Shown: positions 21,926 to 31,800 of the stretch, piece after piece
How the letters are laid out: each line of letters starts with the position of its first letter
Position numbering within the stretch: the first letter of the stretch is position 1
From: Candidatus Latescibacterota bacterium
GTDB lineage: Bacteria; Latescibacterota; UBA2968
Assembly: GCA_021295695.1 (NCBI GenBank)
Contig: JAGWBW010000022.1
Coordinates: forward strand, 24,777 to 57,435
Direction: 5' to 3'
DNA length: 32,659 bases
The notes under the pieces: model-generated
Databases searched by the model: none
Seen by the model: only the letters and a program-made list of their open reading frames with translations
What the model was told of the DNA's origin: nothing
Translations under genes and position numbers: made by a program

Positions 21926-23335
21926 TCACAACCTCTTTTCCCGCAATCCAAATCCCACCACCATCCCCAAAACGGGAAATATCGCAAGCACCATAAACAC
22001 GTTCTGGTACGCATCGAGTGTCGCCAGATTCGCATCAAAGAAAAATTGCAACGCGACCCCGACCAGTGCCGTACTGATCGCCATACCCATAAACCGCAAC
22101 ATACTATAAAGCCCTGCAGCAGCCCCCATCTGGTCTGAATCAACAGTCCCCATAACCGTACTGTGCAAGGCAGCCAGCATCAACCCCGCCCCAAGCCCAT
22201 AGTACGCCAGCAGACCAGCAATAACCCATGTCGAAATCGTATCGGACAAATGGGCAAAGCCCAGCATCACCGTCAACTGCACAAACATCCCAATCATCAC
22301 CAGCCACCGACTCTGAAAACGATCGGACATCTGCCCGCCAAATCGCACAATCAGCGTCATCGCCGCAGAGCTAATAATCAAAAACACGCCCAATAGCGCC
22401 GGACCCATGAGGTGGACATCGACCAGATACAGCGGCATCAACACCCCAATGCCGCCCTGCACAAACATCCGCATCGAAGCGCAAAACGTCACCCGACAAA
22501 ACATGCGATTGCCAAAAAAATTAAGCGCGAGAAAAGGATCCTCGCGCCCTCTTTCCCACCACCAGAAACCCGCGAAAAACAACCCCGCGCCCAAAAGCAA
22601 CCGCCAATCCTCAAAAGGGGCAACCCCCGTCACAGACCGACTGGACAGATAAAACATCAGAAACACAATCCCACCCGACAACAAACCAACCCCCCCCCAA
22701 TCAAACTGCCGCAAAAATTTAGACGCCTCTCCAATCACCTGAGAAGGCACCCCCCTGTAAATCGCGACAAAAGTCACCACACTGAGCAAAAGACCCGGCA
22801 CAAAAGCGGCGCGCCACCCCCAAATAGCAATGAGAATACCCGCGACAAAAGACGACGAAAAACTCATCGCCGGACCCACCGCACTCCACGTACCCAGAAC
22901 GCGCCCGCGCTCTCCCGCACTAAAAATCGACGCGAGCAGCGCCATACCCATCGGCGTCATACCCCCCACGCCAATGCCCTGAATCGCACGCCCGGCCATC
23001 AACCAGCGCATATCCGGCGCCAGAAATGTCATCGTGGAACCAACGCCGAAAATCACAGTCCCCACCAGAATCAACACCCGCCGATCCACCCCATCGCTCA
23101 AACGCCCATAAATCGGCATCAAAACGACAAAAGGCAGCATAAAAGCTGCCAGAACCCACGCCGTCAAATCTGCGGGAATCCCAAAATCATCTCGAATAAC
23201 CGGCAGTGCAACCCGCGACATGCCAGACACCATAGGCATCAGCATAGACGAAAACATCAGGCTAATCAACACGCGCCGAGCCGCCCGAGGAGACAGCGGT
23301 TCTGCCTCCCCGGATTCAACCTGTGCCTTAGACAA
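21926..23335 (-). CDS. MFS transporter, DHA2-type with 14 segments
   Basis: A 469-residue inner-membrane transporter in which I count 14 hydrophobic segments, the number typical of the DHA2 proton-drug antiporter group. Motif A is visible between segments 2 and 3 (GRLSDGVDRRVLI), and the segment 5-6 loop reads GWRAAFVPGLLLS. The start is uncertain. A TTG at 23335 has GAGG at a suitable distance and begins 14 bases after the aldolase stop. A GTG at 23371 would lengthen the protein by 12 residues and overlap the aldolase gene without a ribosome site. Gene order (propeller, aldolase, transporter) suggests movement of the aldolase substrate or product rather than a drug, but the export-type fold leaves this open. 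Confidence 0.88.
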   Translation of the reverse strand: MSKAQVESGEAEPLSPRAARRVLISLMFSSMLMPMVSGMSRVALPVIRDDFGIPADLTAWVLAAFMLPFVVLMPIYGRLSDGVDRRVLILVGTVIFGVGSTMTFLAPDMRWLMAGRAIQGIGVGGMTPMGMALLASIFSAGERGRVLGTWSAVGPAMSFSSSFVAGILIAIWGWRAAFVPGLLLSVVTFVAIYRGVPSQVIGEASKFLRQFDWGGVGLLSGGIVFLMFYLSSRSVTGVAPFEDWRLLLGAGLFFAGFWWWERGREDPFLALNFFGNRMFCRVTFCASMRMFVQGGIGVLMPLYLVDVHLMGPALLGVFLIISSAAMTLIVRFGGQMSDRFQSRWLVMIGMFVQLTVMLGFAHLSDTISTWVIAGLLAYYGLGAGLMLAALHSTVMGTVDSDQMGAAAGLYSMLRFMGMAISTALVGVALQFFFDANLATLDAYQNVFMVLAIFPVLGMVVGFGLREKRL

Positions 23336-23349
23336 ATGTACCTCGCAAT

Positions 23350-24093
23350 TCAACCAATCTTCATACCACACACGCGACCGTGTGCTTCGAGCAACGCCTT
23401 CCCCGCATCGTAGATCGCCCCAAAAGCATCCACACTAACCGTCACATCGCCAATCATGTGCTTTCCCGCCGCACGCACCCTGTCACACGCCGCCTCATAA
23501 GCCGCTACGCACTCCGGATGATTCGGCTCCCCGGGATACCCCATAGACTGCGCAATATCTTGAGGACCACCCGCAAAAAACATAAGCCCGTCAACCTGGA
23601 GAATCTCGTCCAAATTGTCAAAAGCCGTCTTGCTCTCGAGCTGCGGCACAATAATGGTATTGTCATTTGTAAACTCAAAAATCTCCCGACTATCGCTGGT
23701 ATCGTTCAAATTATAAGCCACGCGCTGGCTCATCGCGCTTCGCCGTCCCAAAGGCCCGTAAAAACCAAACTGAACCATCTGCTCGGCTTCCTCAGCAGTC
23801 TGCAAATTGGGCACCGTAATCATCTGCATACCCCGATCCAGAGCCGTCAAAATAGCCGCTTCGGACTGATCCACAACCCGCATAGCCGGCGTCATCCCAT
23901 AAGCATCGCAAAGGCGACACACTGTCTCAATAGTCGGCAACGTCAATGCGCCATGCTGCCCATCCAGCGAAATAAAATCCATCCCCATCTTAGCCGCCAC
24001 CTCGATCACAATTTCTGAAACAAAACTCATCTGCACGCCAACGGCTTTTTCGCCATTGCGATAACGCTCGAGAATGCGATTTGGCGTTGCCAT
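23350..24093 (-). CDS. HpcH/HpaI-family aldolase
   Basis: A 247-residue class II pyruvate-type aldolase that cleaves 2-oxo-4-hydroxy acids in a metal-dependent reaction. The family residues are present: His47 (LDGQHG, with Gln in place of the common Glu-His pair), Arg72 (AMRVVD), metal ligand Glu153 (PQLESK) and metal ligand Asp179 (GGPQDIAQSMG). GCGAGG precedes the ATG by five bases. There is no signal peptide. Family members act on 4-hydroxy-2-oxoheptanedioate, 2-keto-3-deoxyrhamnonate or glucarate-derived acids, and substrate cannot be chosen from the sequence. It lies 33 bases after the NHL-propeller gene and before the transporter. Confidence 0.93.
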   Translation of the reverse strand: MATPNRILERYRNGEKAVGVQMSFVSEIVIEVAAKMGMDFISLDGQHGALTLPTIETVCRLCDAYGMTPAMRVVDQSEAAILTALDRGMQMITVPNLQTAEEAEQMVQFGFYGPLGRRSAMSQRVAYNLNDTSDSREIFEFTNDNTIIVPQLESKTAFDNLDEILQVDGLMFFAGGPQDIAQSMGYPGEPNHPECVAAYEAACDRVRAAGKHMIGDVTVSVDAFGAIYDAGKALLEAHGRVCGMKIG

Positions 24094-24126
24094 AAAAACC
24101 TCGCTATGTTGTGGTTACTTAAAAAC

Positions 24127-25008
24127 CTAAACCCTCGCAAATTTTTGCAACCGCTGTCCCTGTCCACCCATACCGATCTCAGCCACATAAATACTACCCT
24201 CGTCATCCACGCAAAGCCCATGCGGCGACTGCACAGCACTCTTATCTGCAAAGCGACAAATCAATTCCCCATCCGCAGACCACACGCTAATGCGCCCCCC
24301 GCCCCCTTGCTCTGCCACATAAATCGTATTGTCATCCGTAATCCACACATCGCCCGGCATCATCACATCGGTCCACATCTCCATAAACTTACCATCTGGA
24401 TCAAAAATCTGAATGCGGCTATTCTCCCGGTCACACACCAGAACCCGCCCGGTCTTATCGCATCCGATATTGTGTACCAATGCAAACTGCCCCGGACCAC
24501 TGCCCCCTTCGCCCCACACCGCGAGATGCTCGCCCTCGCGCGAATACTTGTGAACACACCGGCTGCCATACCCATCCGACACATAAAACGAATTGCCATC
24601 TGGCGCATAAGCAACACCCGTTGGCATATTGTATTCCCTGCGGTGAAACGTCGGACCGGGAACCCCGCGATTGCCCCACTCGCGTTCCAACTCGCCCAAA
24701 CGGGTATAACGCCTGACAATATGCTGATACGAATCCGTCAAAAACACCTTATCGTCCGGATCGATAAAAATACCGTGTGACTGACTGATCAAATTTGGCG
24801 AAATACCAAAATCGCCATATCCCCACGACGTAATAAAATTGCCATCCTTATCAAATACGACCACAGGATGAATACCGCGCGTAAATGCGTAAATGCGACC
24901 CTGTGAATCCACCGCAGCATCCGACACCTGCGTAAACACCCATCCCTCGGGCAACTTCGCCCATCCCTCAACTTCCTCGTACCGATAATCTCCTTCTCCA
25001 AACAACAT
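24127..25008 (-). CDS. NHL-repeat beta-propeller protein
   Basis: A 293-residue protein made of about six NHL blades; repeats such as DSQGRIYAFTRGIHPVVVFD, PDDKVFLTDSYQHIVRRY, APDGNSFYVSDGYGSRCVH and DKTGRVLVCDRENSRIQIF are plain. It resembles the catalytic core of peptidyl-hydroxyglycine lyases and bacterial 6-bladed propellers used as lactonase or ligand-binding domains. ATG giving MLFGEGDYRYEEVEGW is chosen because AAGGAGGT lies five bases upstream; the longer frame runs into a repeat-like gap. There is no signal peptide, so it is predicted to be cytoplasmic. It is the first gene of the operon with the aldolase and transporter. An upstream hydrolase or lactonase step would fit, but is only inferred. 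Confidence 0.87.
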   Translation of the reverse strand: MLFGEGDYRYEEVEGWAKLPEGWVFTQVSDAAVDSQGRIYAFTRGIHPVVVFDKDGNFITSWGYGDFGISPNLISQSHGIFIDPDDKVFLTDSYQHIVRRYTRLGELEREWGNRGVPGPTFHRREYNMPTGVAYAPDGNSFYVSDGYGSRCVHKYSREGEHLAVWGEGGSGPGQFALVHNIGCDKTGRVLVCDRENSRIQIFDPDGKFMEMWTDVMMPGDVWITDDNTIYVAEQGGGGRISVWSADGELICRFADKSAVQSPHGLCVDDEGSIYVAEIGMGGQGQRLQKFARV

Positions 25009-25064
25009 GTTGTACCTCCTTGAAAATAACGAACTGATGTTACGCATCTGCACAATATAATAAG

Positions 25065-25155
25065 CCTGTCATTTTGAGCGCAGCGGAGTCGAAAAATCTA
25101 CTACCAACGCAGGTGGAACAGATGCTTCGGCTCCGTTCCACTCCGCTCAGCATGA
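25065..25155. repeat. long imperfect palindromic dispersed element
   Basis: The left part GTCATTTTGAGCGCAGCGGA and the right part CACTCCGCTCAGCATGAACG are inverted imperfect copies, with GAAAAATCT against AGATGCTTC as inner arms and a centre of about 20 bases. It fills the gap between the ABC transporter end and the propeller gene. I recognise this style of repeat (TTTTGAGCG, AATCT, CGCTCA) as common in environmental bacterial genomes; that is recollection and was not checked. Confidence 0.7.
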
Positions 25156-25171
25156 ACGAATAGACGATCCC

Positions 25172-26926
25172 CTATTCCTCCTGATACTGCAACTGGTAAA
25201 GCCGAGCATAAATCCCATTCTGCTTGAGCAGCGTATCGTGGTCGCCCTCCTCGCGGATTTGACCGCGGTGCATCACCAGAATTTTATCCGCATTTCGAAT
25301 AGTTGAAAGACGGTGTGCAATCGCAATCGAAGTCCGCGACCGCATCAACTTTGCCACCGCATCCTGAATCCACATCTCAGTCTCCGTATCCACACTCGCC
25401 GTCGCCTCATCCAAAATGAGAATATCCGGTCCAGAAGCCAGCGTACGCGCAAAAGATATCAACTGTCGCTGACCAACCGAAAGCGAACTACCCCGCTCAT
25501 GGACCTCGTGCTGATAGGTATTGGGCAACTTGTCGATAAACCGATCTGCATTTACATCGCGCGCGGCTTGTTCCACCTCCTGGCGACTAATGCGCGGATG
25601 TCCCAGGCTAATATTGTCTTCAATATCGCCAGCAAAAAGAAAAACATCCTGTTGCACGACCCCAATGCGCCTGCGAAGTTCCTCCACATCCCACTCGCGA
25701 ATATCGACACCATCTACCAGAATCGCACCCCGCTGAATATCGTAGAACCGACACACCAGACTAATCACCGTACTCTTACCAGCACCCGTCGCCCCGACCA
25801 ATGCCAAACTCTGCCCTGGCGCAACGCGAAAAGACACATCGCGCAGCACCCATTCGTCTTCATTGTACGCAAACCAGACATTCTGAAACGCGATCTCACC
25901 CTTCAAGTGATCGGCCTTTACAGTGCCGCCAAGTGATTCTGGCTTTGTATCCAGCAATTCAAAAATGCGCTCTGAAGACGCCATCGCAACCTGAAGCACA
26001 GTAAAGCGATCGGCAATATCGCGGATGGGCATAAAAAATCGCGGAACATATTGCAACATCGCCACAAGTACACCCCACTGGATCTCCCCGTCCAGCACCT
26101 GTGCACCACCATACCACAACACCAATGCGGACAACAAAATACCGCCCAGTTCCATGATTGGAAAATAAATCGCATGGTAAAACGTACTCTGCAACCGCGC
26201 ATCCAGATACTCTTTATTGGCGTCTTCAAATCGCTTCACACAACGACCTTCACAACCGAATAACTGCACCACCTCCATTCCGGACACTGTCTCCTGCAGC
26301 GATGAACTAAATCGCGCGAACAGCGTGCGCGCAACGCGATACGCAAAAAAGGTCTTATTCTGAAGCCACACGGTTGCGACAAAAGCCACCGGCAATGCGA
26401 GACAGATCAGCAAGCCGAGCGTGACATCCATATAAAAAATGTATGCGAGAATAGTGATAATCGTAAAAATATCGCTGATCATCGACACAATGCCATCAGT
26501 AAACAACTCGTTGAGGGCATCCACATCATTTGTATTGCGCGCCATCAAACGGCCCACAGGCGTACGGTCGAAAAATCGCATGGGCAACCGCTGCAAATGC
26601 ATAAAAATTTGCAACCGCACATCGTGCATAGCCCATTGCCCGATCATATTGGTCGTCCAACTCTGGCAATATCCCACACCAAATTGCGCGACAAGCAGAC
26701 CAATATAGAGCATTACCAGATAGGTCAACCCATCCGCATCTCCCGGCACGATATAATCATCCACCGCAATCTTGGTCAAAAAAGGCCCCGCCTGCCGCAC
26801 AACCGCTGCGATAATGATGAGCACAAACGTGAGCACAACCCAGCGCATGTAGGGCCTGAGAAAGTTCAACAGCCGCGCCATCAAACGCAGATCAAAACCC
26901 TTATGACCAATTTCCTCTTCTTCCAT
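25172..26926 (-). CDS. ABC exporter half-transporter (BmrD/MdlB-like)
   Basis: A 584-residue protein with an N-terminal six-helix type I exporter domain (about residues 25-320) and a C-terminal ATPase. Walker A is GATGAGKST, the Q-loop lies in VVQQDVFLF, and Walker B is ILILDEATASVD with an intact catalytic Glu. AHRLST holds the switch His. The signature is LSVGQRQ, with Val in place of the usual second Gly, as in one half of known heterodimeric exporters. ATG at 26926 has AAGG about eight bases upstream. It follows the other half-transporter by 96 bases, a gap that contains dispersed repeats. The substrate is unknown; lipids or drugs are usual for the family. Confidence 0.95.
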   Translation of the reverse strand: MEEEEIGHKGFDLRLMARLLNFLRPYMRWVVLTFVLIIIAAVVRQAGPFLTKIAVDDYIVPGDADGLTYLVMLYIGLLVAQFGVGYCQSWTTNMIGQWAMHDVRLQIFMHLQRLPMRFFDRTPVGRLMARNTNDVDALNELFTDGIVSMISDIFTIITILAYIFYMDVTLGLLICLALPVAFVATVWLQNKTFFAYRVARTLFARFSSSLQETVSGMEVVQLFGCEGRCVKRFEDANKEYLDARLQSTFYHAIYFPIMELGGILLSALVLWYGGAQVLDGEIQWGVLVAMLQYVPRFFMPIRDIADRFTVLQVAMASSERIFELLDTKPESLGGTVKADHLKGEIAFQNVWFAYNEDEWVLRDVSFRVAPGQSLALVGATGAGKSTVISLVCRFYDIQRGAILVDGVDIREWDVEELRRRIGVVQQDVFLFAGDIEDNISLGHPRISRQEVEQAARDVNADRFIDKLPNTYQHEVHERGSSLSVGQRQLISFARTLASGPDILILDEATASVDTETEMWIQDAVAKLMRSRTSIAIAHRLSTIRNADKILVMHRGQIREEGDHDTLLKQNGIYARLYQLQYQEE

Positions 26927-26945
26927 CGCAGAACCTTACTCCTAT

Positions 26946-26967
26946 GGGCAGGCACAAGGCACTGCCC
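26946..26967. repeat. short palindrome GGGCAG/CTGCCC
   Basis: GGGCAGGCAC, AAGG-type loop, CTGCCC between the two ABC genes, followed by CTACATGAC and then repeat copy 5. It resembles dispersed GGGGCAGG palindromes of environmental genomes, although only one copy is visible here. Confidence 0.45.
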
Positions 26968-26986
26968 CTACATGACTCGCTTTCCC

Positions 26987-27014
26987 TCTTTGTGTCTTTG
27001 TGTCTTTGTGTGAG
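26987..27014 (+). repeat. TCTTTGTG dispersed repeat, copy 5
   Basis: Three perfect TCTTTGTG units followed by TGAG, the cleanest copy in the window. It lies between the two ABC exporter genes. Confidence 0.85.
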
Positions 27015-27022
27015 ACCTTCGT

Positions 27023-28801
27023 CTAAAAACTTTCCAATTCTTGAGCCAGATGCTGGCGTCGAAACATATCGGCGTAAATCCCATCATGTGCAACCAATTC
27101 GTCGTGTGATCCCTGCTCTACAATGCGCCCCTCATCCAGTACAATAATATGATCGGCATCTTTAACAGTCGAAATGCGATGGGCAATCAAAATCGTCGTG
27201 CGCGAAGCCATAATCTCGCGCAAATGTTTGAGAATCTCTTCCTCTGTCCGCGTATCCACGCTGGCCAATGCATCGTCCATAATCAAAATTCGCGGCTCTC
27301 GAATCACTGCGCGCGCAATAGCTGTGCGCTGTTTTTGTCCCCCCGAAAGCGTGACCCCTCGCTCTCCCACAATCGTCTCCAACTGCTCGGGAAAAAGGTG
27401 TAAATCGGGAGCCAATTGCGAAATTTCGGTCGCGCGCACCACATCCCCCTCTGCCCCTGCACCCAAAGCCACATTTTCCCGAATCGTATCCGAAAACAAA
27501 AACGCATCCTGCGGCACATACCCGGTCGCGTCTCGAATAGTCTGAAGCGGTATATCTTCCACTGGCTTGCCATCGATCAAAACCCGCCCTTCATCCGCCT
27601 GAATCAACCGGGGGATCAACCGCGCCAGCGTGGATTTTCCCGACCCCACGCGCCCCACCACGGCAAGGGTACTTCCCGCTGGAATCCGAAGATTGATATC
27701 TTTGAGCACGCGTTGACCATTGTATGAAAAACTCGTATTGCGGAACTCGATCTCCCCCCCGATATCCCCCGTTGAGCCACCCGTCACATCGGGTTGCGGC
27801 GATACTTTTAAAACCTCTTCAACACGCCTCAGCGAAGCCACAGCGCGTTGATACTCATCGACAATTCTCCCCAACATCGACATCGGCCTACTCATACGCA
27901 ACAAATACGCATTGAACGCCACAAATGCCCCCAGGCTCAAACTCCCCTCAATCACCCGCAGACCGCCCAGCCACAAAATCACAATCATAGAAACACCGCT
28001 CAACAAAAACGTGAACGGATAATACAAACTGCGGATTTTAATCAAATGGCGGTTGCGCGTGACGTATTCTTCATTGAGAATCCCGAAATCCACAATCTCA
28101 AGCGGGCGCATGGCAAAGGCTTTGACCATTCGCATACCCGTCAAATTTTCCTGAATTTTTGAACTGACGGCGGCAAATTGTTCCTGAACCCGTCGGTATC
28201 CCACGCGCACCTTTTGCCCAACCCACCGCGCACAAAACGCCATCACAGGCATAGGAGCCAGCGCCAAAAGAGCCAACTGCCAGTCAATGATACACATCAA
28301 AACGAGACTGATCGCAAAATTCAAAACCGCTTGCAGCGACAGGCGATACGCAAAATAAAAAAACCGCTGAATCGCTTCCACATCATTCGTCGCCCGCGCC
28401 ATTAAATCGCCCACGCGCTGCGTCTGGAAAAAGCTCAGCGGTAGCCGCACAATATGCCGCACATAGAGCTTGCGAAGATCGCGCTCTATAAAACGTGACA
28501 CACTGGCAATGTACCATCTCATGCCAAACGACATGCCCCATTGCACCAGACCCAGCGCGGCCATGAGTGCCCCGTACATCTGCAAATCGCCCATCGGGCT
28601 GCCCGTGATTGTATCGACCACATCGCCTGTAAGATCCCCGGCATCCAGCCCAGCTTTGGCCGTATCAATCGCCCATTTCATCAACATCGGGACGAGCGCT
28701 TGAACTGCTTGCGTCCCCAGCAACAGCATCAATCCCCAGAAAATCTTCCATCGATGGGGATATACATACTCTGCAAAGGGCTTAAAAAAATTGAGACTCA
28801 T
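27023..28801 (-). CDS. ABC exporter half-transporter (BmrC/MdlA-like), degenerate Walker B
   Basis: A 592-residue half-transporter with a six-helix domain (about residues 15-320) and ATPase domain. Walker A is GRVGSGKST, the signature is canonical LSGGQKQR, and the His switch is in AHRIST. Walker B reads ILIMDDALASVD, so the catalytic Glu is replaced by Asp. With the neighbour's LSVGQ signature, this predicts one active composite ATP site (neighbour's Walker motifs with this signature) and one degenerate site, as in BmrCD, LmrCD and TM287/288-type exporters. ATG at 28801 is preceded by GAGG with seven bases spacing. It begins ten bases after the hrpA stop and is probably co-transcribed with it. 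Confidence 0.95.
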   Translation of the reverse strand: MSLNFFKPFAEYVYPHRWKIFWGLMLLLGTQAVQALVPMLMKWAIDTAKAGLDAGDLTGDVVDTITGSPMGDLQMYGALMAALGLVQWGMSFGMRWYIASVSRFIERDLRKLYVRHIVRLPLSFFQTQRVGDLMARATNDVEAIQRFFYFAYRLSLQAVLNFAISLVLMCIIDWQLALLALAPMPVMAFCARWVGQKVRVGYRRVQEQFAAVSSKIQENLTGMRMVKAFAMRPLEIVDFGILNEEYVTRNRHLIKIRSLYYPFTFLLSGVSMIVILWLGGLRVIEGSLSLGAFVAFNAYLLRMSRPMSMLGRIVDEYQRAVASLRRVEEVLKVSPQPDVTGGSTGDIGGEIEFRNTSFSYNGQRVLKDINLRIPAGSTLAVVGRVGSGKSTLARLIPRLIQADEGRVLIDGKPVEDIPLQTIRDATGYVPQDAFLFSDTIRENVALGAGAEGDVVRATEISQLAPDLHLFPEQLETIVGERGVTLSGGQKQRTAIARAVIREPRILIMDDALASVDTRTEEEILKHLREIMASRTTILIAHRISTVKDADHIIVLDEGRIVEQGSHDELVAHDGIYADMFRRQHLAQELESF

Positions 28802-28811
28802 ATAAAAACCT

Positions 28812-31800
28812 CTACACCATCCCTCTCACCTGCTCCAATTTGTCGTACAATCGCTTTGGCGACACCTTTTGCGCCGTACCGAGTTCCTGTGCAAATACCG
28901 ACACCCGAAATTCCTCGACTATCCACCGCAATGCATGTACCGCATCGCGCTTCGCACCCGTCAATTCCGAATCCATCAATTCATCCACCGCGTCTTGAAA
29001 GGGTTGAACCTGCTCGGCCTTTTGCAGGTCCTTCATCGGATCGAGCATCGCGCGTTCGGCCCGTATTACAACCGCCTTCAAAAACCGACTCAAATGCAAC
29101 ACCTGATCATAAGGCGTCTGCTGCAAAAAATCCGGCGGCATCAAACGCGCGAGATCGGCCTCCATCTCGGGATATCCACCGCGCAACAGGCGAATTTCTC
29201 GATGCGTTTCAAACAACGCATCCAGCGCCTGAACCAATTGCGGCGCCAGATGCTGCAAATACAACCGCGCCTGTTGAACGCGCGATTCAAAGCGCTGGCG
29301 CGTTATGGGAAACGCCGCGTCTCTCGCAAACAAATGGGCCATTAAATTTGCGTACGCGCCCTCGCGCAAAGCCTCGCGCGCCCCCTCAAATTGCGCCAAC
29401 TCGCCCAAAGACCGCTTCAACGCCCTCATCTCATCCCGCATTTCGCGCTCGCACAACCGCATCCAACCCGCCTGTGTCTCGCGTTCTGCCTCATCTGCGC
29501 GCTTAAACAAACACACATCCACGCGATCCCCCTCGCGCTTCAACCCCACATAGCCAAATACCGGCATCCCACCGGCTTGCATCACCTCTACGCGCTCGGG
29601 CAATTCACCCACCGTCTGCCCCGTCACATCTCGCCGCGCGACCTGCTTCTGCGCCCGTATCCACGCATCGGACTGCACATCTTCTTCGCGCGCGTCTAAC
29701 TGCTCGCGCAACAAGCGCAAATCCCGCGCTGCAACAATCGCCTTCTCCTTATCGTCTCGAACTTCCACGCGCATCTGCAAATGCTCGGGCAAATCGCGTA
29801 CATTCCAATCGCCTTGAGAAATTTCAATACCATATGTACTCAAAATATGCGCAGACAGCGAATCCAAAAACGCACCGTGCGTTGGCTGCAACGCCGCGGC
29901 AATCTCTCGCGCCCTGTCCGGCACGGGAACAAACCGCTTGCGAATACTTTTTGGAAGCCCGCGCAACAAATATGTAATCTTCTCTTCCAACAACCCCGGC
30001 ACCAGCCAGTCCAGCACCTCCGGCTGTACAAAATGCACCATCTTGTACGGCAGTTGCAACGTCACGCCATCCCGATCTTGCCCGGGCCGATACGCATAAG
30101 AAAGCGGTACCTGTTCGCCATCCATCTCCAAAAAATTGGGAAACGCATCCCGATCAAAATCCACCTGCTCGCCTGCCAGATGCTTTTCGGACATCAGCAA
30201 AAAATCCGCGCCCTTTCTCTTAATCAAGCGATTCAAATCGTGCGTGGAAGACACATTCTCCAATCGCTCGGCATAAAACCGATACGCAGCCTCGTCCAGA
30301 TCCAGGAACTGCATCATACGCTGCTGCATCTGCCAGGTTTCCACGCGCGCGCGCAAATCCCGATTTTGAGCCACAAATTCATAAGGCAACGCCACCTCAT
30401 CATTCACCAGAGCCTCGCGGATAAAAATCTCCGTCGCAGCACTGGCATCTATGCGTCCATACCCCACGCGCTTTTGCACCACCTGCAAACCGTGCAGCGT
30501 CAAAGTCTCGGTCGCCAGCACCCGCCCCGATCGCACGCTGTAAAACGGCTCCTTATAAGACGCCCGACACAAATGCGCCCCCAATTCCGCCAGCCACGAC
30601 GGCTGTATGCGAGCCACAGTGCGCGCAAACAAACGCGACGTCTCCACCACCTCCGCAGCCATAATCCAACCGGGCGTACTCTTTTCTTTCCTTTGTGTCT
30701 TTGTGTCTCCGTGTGAGTCCGCCTCTCTCCGTTGAAACAGACCAGACCCAGGAAACAACATCACATCGCGCCCACGCGCTGCGCGATACATATTGCCCTC
30801 CTTCTTTTGCGCCACATTGCCCAACAACCCACTCACCACCGACCGATGAATCGCATCGTATCCCGCATCATCTCGATTCGTCCGAAAACTGCCCATCTCG
30901 CGCAAAGTGTGTCGAATCTGCATATAAATATCGCGCCATTCGCGCATGCGATTAAAAGACAAAAAATGCTGCTTGCAAAATCTCCGCATCTGACTCTGCG
31001 TTCTCAATTTCTCAAACGTATCGTGATACGCCTTCCAGATATTCAACAACGCGATAAAATCCGACTCTCCATCCACAAACCGCTTGTGCTCCTGATCTGC
31101 CGCCTTCTCTTGCTCGAGCGGCCGCACGCGCGGGTCCTGAATGCTAATTGCCGACGCAATAACCAGCACCTCGCGCAAAGCGCGTTCTTTTTGCGCTTGC
31201 AAAATCATCCGCGATACCGTTGGCGCAAGCGGCAACCGCGCCATATCGCGCCCCAGCGGTGTCAGACGCTTGTTATCATCAATCGCGTCCAACGCCCTCA
31301 ACACACTAAATCCCCCCTGAATAGCATGAGAACGGGGGGGATCAATAAACGGAAACGTCTCCACATCGCCCAGCCGCAGCGCAATCATCCGCAAAATGAC
31401 CTCGGCCAAATCCGACCGCTGAATCTCGGGCTGCGTGTATTCTGGCCGCGCGAGAAAACTTTTCTCATCGTACAGACGAATACACACCCCATTTTGCACG
31501 CGCCCACACCGCCCGGCCCGTTGCCTGGCACTGCTTTGAGAAATCTCCTCCACCGGTAGCCGATGCGTCTGATTGCGCGGATTGTGCCGGCTTATTCGCG
31601 CCAGCCCCGTATCGATCACATATCGAATACCCGGAATCGTAATCGACGTCTCCGCAATATTTGTCGCCACCACAATGCGCCGATATCTCTGCTTGTGAAA
31701 CACCTTCTGCTGATCGCCCGCTGTCAACCGCCCAAACAGTGGCAAAATTTCTGTAAAGCGGAAGTGTCGCCCCTCCAAACGCCTGCGCGTCTCATGGATA

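Noticed and set aside
22412-23413. A 333-codon open frame on the plus strand
   Set aside because: It is antisense to the MFS transporter; the peptide is a His/Arg/Pro/Asn-rich artefact of reversed hydrophobic codons.
28541-29506. A 321-codon open frame on the plus strand
   Set aside because: It crosses the ends of the ABC transporter and hrpA genes in antisense and has low-complexity composition.
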